Source: Prevotella sp. 885 (GTDB lineage: Bacteria; Bacteroidota; Bacteroidia; Bacteroidales; Bacteroidaceae). Taken from it: DNA of 64,000 nt. A model generated the notes under the pieces. That model did no database searches, was not told the origin of the DNA, and was given only the letters and a program-made list of their open reading frames with translations. The stretch is taken from the NCBI RefSeq assembly GCF_002265625.1, contig NZ_NOVE01000002.1, forward strand, positions 124,001 to 188,000, in the 5' to 3' direction. Below, one piece after another: positions 61,289-64,000 of this stretch. Every line of letters begins with the position of its first letter. The first letter of the stretch is position 1. Made by a program: the position numbers and the translations under genes.

Positions 61289-62494
61289 ATGCTGAATTTG
61301 GACAACTTCTATAAGGCACGCTACGTCCTCAGTAAGGTAATACGTAAGACTGCCCTGGTACACGCCCCGAAAATAAACACGGAATGTGACGTTTATCTCA
61401 AGCCGGAGTGCTTGCAGCTCACAGGTTCTTTCAAGATACGTGGAGCCTATTATAAGATTTCGCAGCTCTCCGACGAGGAGAAGGCAAAGGGTGTGATTGC
61501 GTGCTCAGCAGGCAACCACGCACAGGGCGTGGCGCTTGGAGCTACAGCGATGGGCATCAAGTCGCTCATCTGTCTGCCGGAAGGAGCACCAATCAGCAAG
61601 GTGGAAGCCACGAAGCGTCTCGGTGCAGACGTCAATCTTGTGCCGGGCGTATACGACGACGCCTATCAGGAAGCCCTTCGTCTGCGTGACGAGCACGGCT
61701 ACACCTTCATCCATCCCTTCGATGACGAGAACGTAATCGCAGGACAGGGAACCATAGGCTTGGAACTTCTCGACCAGCTGCCCGACATTGAAGCTGTCGT
61801 AGTGCCGGTAGGAGGTGGTGGTCTGCTTTCAGGCATCGCCTTCGCAGTGAAGTCGCTCAATCCTGAGGTGAAGGTATATGGTGTTCAGGCGGCTGGAGCA
61901 GCCAGCATGGTGCGCTCAATAAACGATCACAAGCAGGAAGCATTGCCTTCCGTTTCAACCATTGCCGACGGCATCGCTGTAAAGCAGCCGGGCAAGATAA
62001 CCTTCGAGACATGCTCGAAGTACGTAGACGAGATTGTCACAGTCAGCGAGGACGAAATCTGCGCTGCCATCCTGCAGCTCATCGAGAGCGAGAAGATGGT
62101 GGCAGAAGGGGCAGGTGCCGCCAGCGTGGCAGCCGTGATGTTCAATAAGGTGCCGGTGAAAGGCAAGAAGACAGTCTGCGTGGTAAGCGGCGGAAACATT
62201 GACGTTACCATCCTCAACCGCGTTATCTATCGTGGACTTGCCAAGAGCGGCCGCACCTGCTCGATGTGCATAGAACTGGAGGACAAGCCCGGTCAGATGC
62301 TCGGCGTAAGCAAGGTGTTCGCGGAGCTTGGCGCCAACGTGGTGCGTGTCAATCATGAGCGCAACGCCGACAGCGAAGATGTCAATTCCTGCATCCTGCG
62401 TCTTCAGGCAGAAACAAAGAACGAGGAGCATATCCGCCAGATAAAGGACGAGCTGGTAAAGCGCGGCTTCAAACTCGTAGACTACACGCTGTAA
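61289..62494 (+). CDS. ilvA: Threonine dehydratase (threonine ammonia-lyase) with C-terminal ACT-like domain
   Basis: 401 residues, the short class with one regulatory domain. PLP Lys49 in LTGSFKIRGAYYK, the PLP-phosphate loop PVGGGGLLSGIA, substrate loop CSAGNHAQGVA, and SGGNIDVTIL. Residues about 330-401 (CIELEDKPGQMLGVSKVFAE, VNHERNADSEDVNSCILRL) form an ACT domain for allosteric control. It converts threonine to 2-oxobutanoate and ammonia for isoleucine synthesis or catabolism; tdcB is an alternative name. Enamine by-products are cleared by RidA, encoded 94 bp downstream. Confidence 0.93.
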   Translation: MLNLDNFYKARYVLSKVIRKTALVHAPKINTECDVYLKPECLQLTGSFKIRGAYYKISQLSDEEKAKGVIACSAGNHAQGVALGATAMGIKSLICLPEGAPISKVEATKRLGADVNLVPGVYDDAYQEALRLRDEHGYTFIHPFDDENVIAGQGTIGLELLDQLPDIEAVVVPVGGGGLLSGIAFAVKSLNPEVKVYGVQAAGAASMVRSINDHKQEALPSVSTIADGIAVKQPGKITFETCSKYVDEIVTVSEDEICAAILQLIESEKMVAEGAGAASVAAVMFNKVPVKGKKTVCVVSGGNIDVTILNRVIYRGLAKSGRTCSMCIELEDKPGQMLGVSKVFAELGANVVRVNHERNADSEDVNSCILRLQAETKNEEHIRQIKDELVKRGFKLVDYTL

Positions 62495-62588
62495 GCGTCG
62501 GCAGCAATGTCAAGCAAACATAACAGTAGCACATATAAGCTCATAATAAGTAACATATATAAACCCTAAAAATAATATCATTACAACT

Positions 62589-62966
62589 ATGAACAAGCAG
62601 ATTAGTACAGACAAGGCTCCTGCAGCAATCGGTCCCTATTCACAGGCTATCGAGGCAGGCGGCATGGTATTCGCATCAGGTCAGTTACCCATCGATCCCG
62701 CTACGGGCGCATTCGTTGAGGGTGGTGTAAAGGAGCAGACACGTCAGTCGCTCACCAATGCACAGAACATCCTTCGCGAGGCAGGTGTCGACCTTTCTCA
62801 CGTCGTAAAGACCACAGTGTTCCTCTCAGACATGGCCAACTTCGGCGCTATGAACGAGGTTTACGCTGAGTTCTTCACACAGCCGTTCCCGGCACGCTCA
62901 GCCGTTGCCGTGAAGACTCTTCCGAAGGACGCATTGGTAGAGGTGGAATGCATTGCCGTTAAGTAA
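62589..62966 (+). CDS. ridA: RidA/YjgF family 2-iminobutanoate/2-iminopropanoate deaminase
   Basis: 125 residues, exact family length. Conserved features: AIGPYSQAIEAGGMVFASGQ, LTNAQNILREAG, VVKTTVFLSDMANF, and PFPARSAVAVKTLPKDALVEVECIAVK with the catalytic Arg (quoted over two blocks: PFPARSAVAV, LPKDALVEVE). It hydrolyses the reactive enamine/imine released by PLP dehydratases. Its position right after threonine dehydratase fits that role. GH29 starts 34 bp later. Confidence 0.96.
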   Translation: MNKQISTDKAPAAIGPYSQAIEAGGMVFASGQLPIDPATGAFVEGGVKEQTRQSLTNAQNILREAGVDLSHVVKTTVFLSDMANFGAMNEVYAEFFTQPFPARSAVAVKTLPKDALVEVECIAVK

Positions 62967-63000
62967 TACAGTACGTCTCTTCACCCCAATAAATCATTGT

Positions 63001-64000
63001 ATGAAAAGATGTATCACATCAGCCCTCCTTGCCATTTCGGTGGCAATGGGGGCTTATTCGGTTACGCCGAAGGCTGCCGCAGAGGACCATTACGTACCCA
63101 CCGCAGAGAATCTTGAGGCACGCAAGGAATTTCAGGATGCCAAGTTCGGCATCTTCCTTCACTGGGGTCTCTACAGCATGCTCGCCACCGGCGAGTGGAC
63201 AATGACCAACAAGGACCTCAACTATCGCGAGTATCAGAAACTGGCTGGCGGATTCTATCCGTCACGCTTCAACGCGCATGATTGGGTGGCAGCCATCAAG
63301 GCTTCAGGAGCGAAGTATATCTGCTTCACCACCAGACACCACGAGGGCTTCTCGATGTTCCATACCAAGTATTCTGATTATAACATCGTGGACGCCACAC
63401 CGTTCAAGCGCGACATCGTTAAGGAGCTTGCTGACGAGTGCCACAAGCAGGGCATCGGTCTTCACCTCTATTACTCACACATCGACTGGTGGCGTGAGGA
63501 TGCTCCGTGGGGCCGTACGGGCAGAGGAACAGGACGTCCCAATCCCAATGGTGACTGGAAGAGCTACTATCAGTTTATGAACAATCAGCTGACAGAGCTG
63601 CTCACCAACTACGGCAAGGTGGGAGCCATCTGGTTTGACGGCTGGTGGGATCAGGACCAGAACCCGTCGTTCGACTGGCAGCTGCCCGAGCAGTATGCCC
63701 TTATCCATAAGTTGCAGCCCGCCTGCCTTATCGGCAACAACCATCACCAGACACCGTTCGAAGGCGAGGACTTCCAGATGTTCGAGCGCGACCTGCCTGG
63801 TGAGAACACAGCCGGACTCTCAGGCCAGCAGATTTCGCGTCTGCCTCTTGAGACTTGCGAGACGATGAACGGCATGTGGGGATATAAGATCACTGACCAG
63901 AACTATAAGTCGGACACCACTCTCGTTCATTACCTCGTAGGAGCAGCCGGACGCAACGCCAACCTCCTCATGAACATCGGCCCGCAGCCGGACGGATGCC
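63001..64000 (+). CDS. Alpha-L-fucosidase, glycoside hydrolase family 29, C-terminus cut by the window end
   Basis: 333 residues are visible and the frame is open to the right edge. The start is the ATG at 63001 with a signal peptide (about 1-25, MKRCITSALLAISVAMGAYS). GH29 hallmarks: FGIFLHWGLYSM near residue 57, KYICFTTRHHEGFSMFHTKY, and AIWFDGWWD with the nucleophile Asp213. NAHDW and SHIDWW lie in between. The enzyme removes terminal alpha-fucose from host glycans such as mucin or milk oligosaccharides. The general acid/base residue may lie beyond the edge or in a variable region. Confidence 0.93.
   Translation, partial: MKRCITSALLAISVAMGAYSVTPKAAAEDHYVPTAENLEARKEFQDAKFGIFLHWGLYSMLATGEWTMTNKDLNYREYQKLAGGFYPSRFNAHDWVAAIKASGAKYICFTTRHHEGFSMFHTKYSDYNIVDATPFKRDIVKELADECHKQGIGLHLYYSHIDWWREDAPWGRTGRGTGRPNPNGDWKSYYQFMNNQLTELLTNYGKVGAIWFDGWWDQDQNPSFDWQLPEQYALIHKLQPACLIGNNHHQTPFEGEDFQMFERDLPGENTAGLSGQQISRLPLETCETMNGMWGYKITDQNYKSDTTLVHYLVGAAGRNANLLMNIGPQPDGC

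Overview
The window comes from a member of the Bacteroidota, most likely a Prevotella-like Bacteroidales. Many genes are preceded by the phylum's promoter pattern (a TTTG/TTG -33 box and a TAnnTTTG -7 box) rather than sigma70 boxes. The ribosomal block lacks tuf between fusA and rpsJ. Several gene families are Bacteroidota markers: DUF4292, DUF6078, DUF2023, DUF4250, DUF4369, type IX secretion-like C-terminal tails, and the NagB/PIG-L fusion. GC content is moderate in housekeeping genes and drops at about 25.8-29.3 kb and in the intergenic regions. No rRNA, tRNA, CRISPR array, integrase or intact transposase was seen.

Layout: 1-5.7 kb is mostly minus strand, with a dut/TPR/DUF4292 cluster, a DUF4369 thioredoxin-fold lipoprotein, crcB and a dGTPase. 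A DbpA-like DEAD-box helicase (5.85-7.17 kb) precedes the str-S10-spc-alpha superoperon (7.48-25.8 kb; rpsL to rplQ with fusA, secY, map, infA and rpoA). That block ends in a clear intrinsic terminator and has one terminator-like break between fusA and rpsJ. From 25.8 to 35.4 kb the DNA is accessory in character: small membrane proteins, a membrane-anchored AraC regulator, a candidate non-coding RNA before two PLP-dependent sulfur amino acid genes, two kinds of dispersed repeat, and a solitary argR whose promoter carries an ARG box. From 35.4 to 46.2 kb lie secreted, lipidated or cell-surface proteins, flavodoxin with a Cys-rich DUF2023 partner, a decayed ATPase behind a 33-bp periodic repeat, and a BspA-like LRR protein.

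From 46.3 kb onward all genes are on the plus strand. They are a GH92 alpha-mannosidase, the NagB-like/PIG-L fusion, a TPR histidine kinase with a LytTR response regulator, DUF4250-MATE, folP-cdaA-murF, an SGNH/MBOAT acyl-transfer pair, threonine dehydratase with RidA, and a truncated GH29 alpha-L-fucosidase. GH92, GH29 and the deacetylase-type fusion point to a host-glycan or yeast-mannan diet, while folP-cdaA-murF-SGNH-MBOAT links folate, c-di-AMP and envelope synthesis.

The least explained parts are the two candidate structured RNAs (about 28.89-29.19 kb and 39.55-39.81 kb), the repeat families at 31.7-32.5, 34.9-35.3 and 43.7-44.3 kb, and the NagB-like domain with altered catalytic residues.
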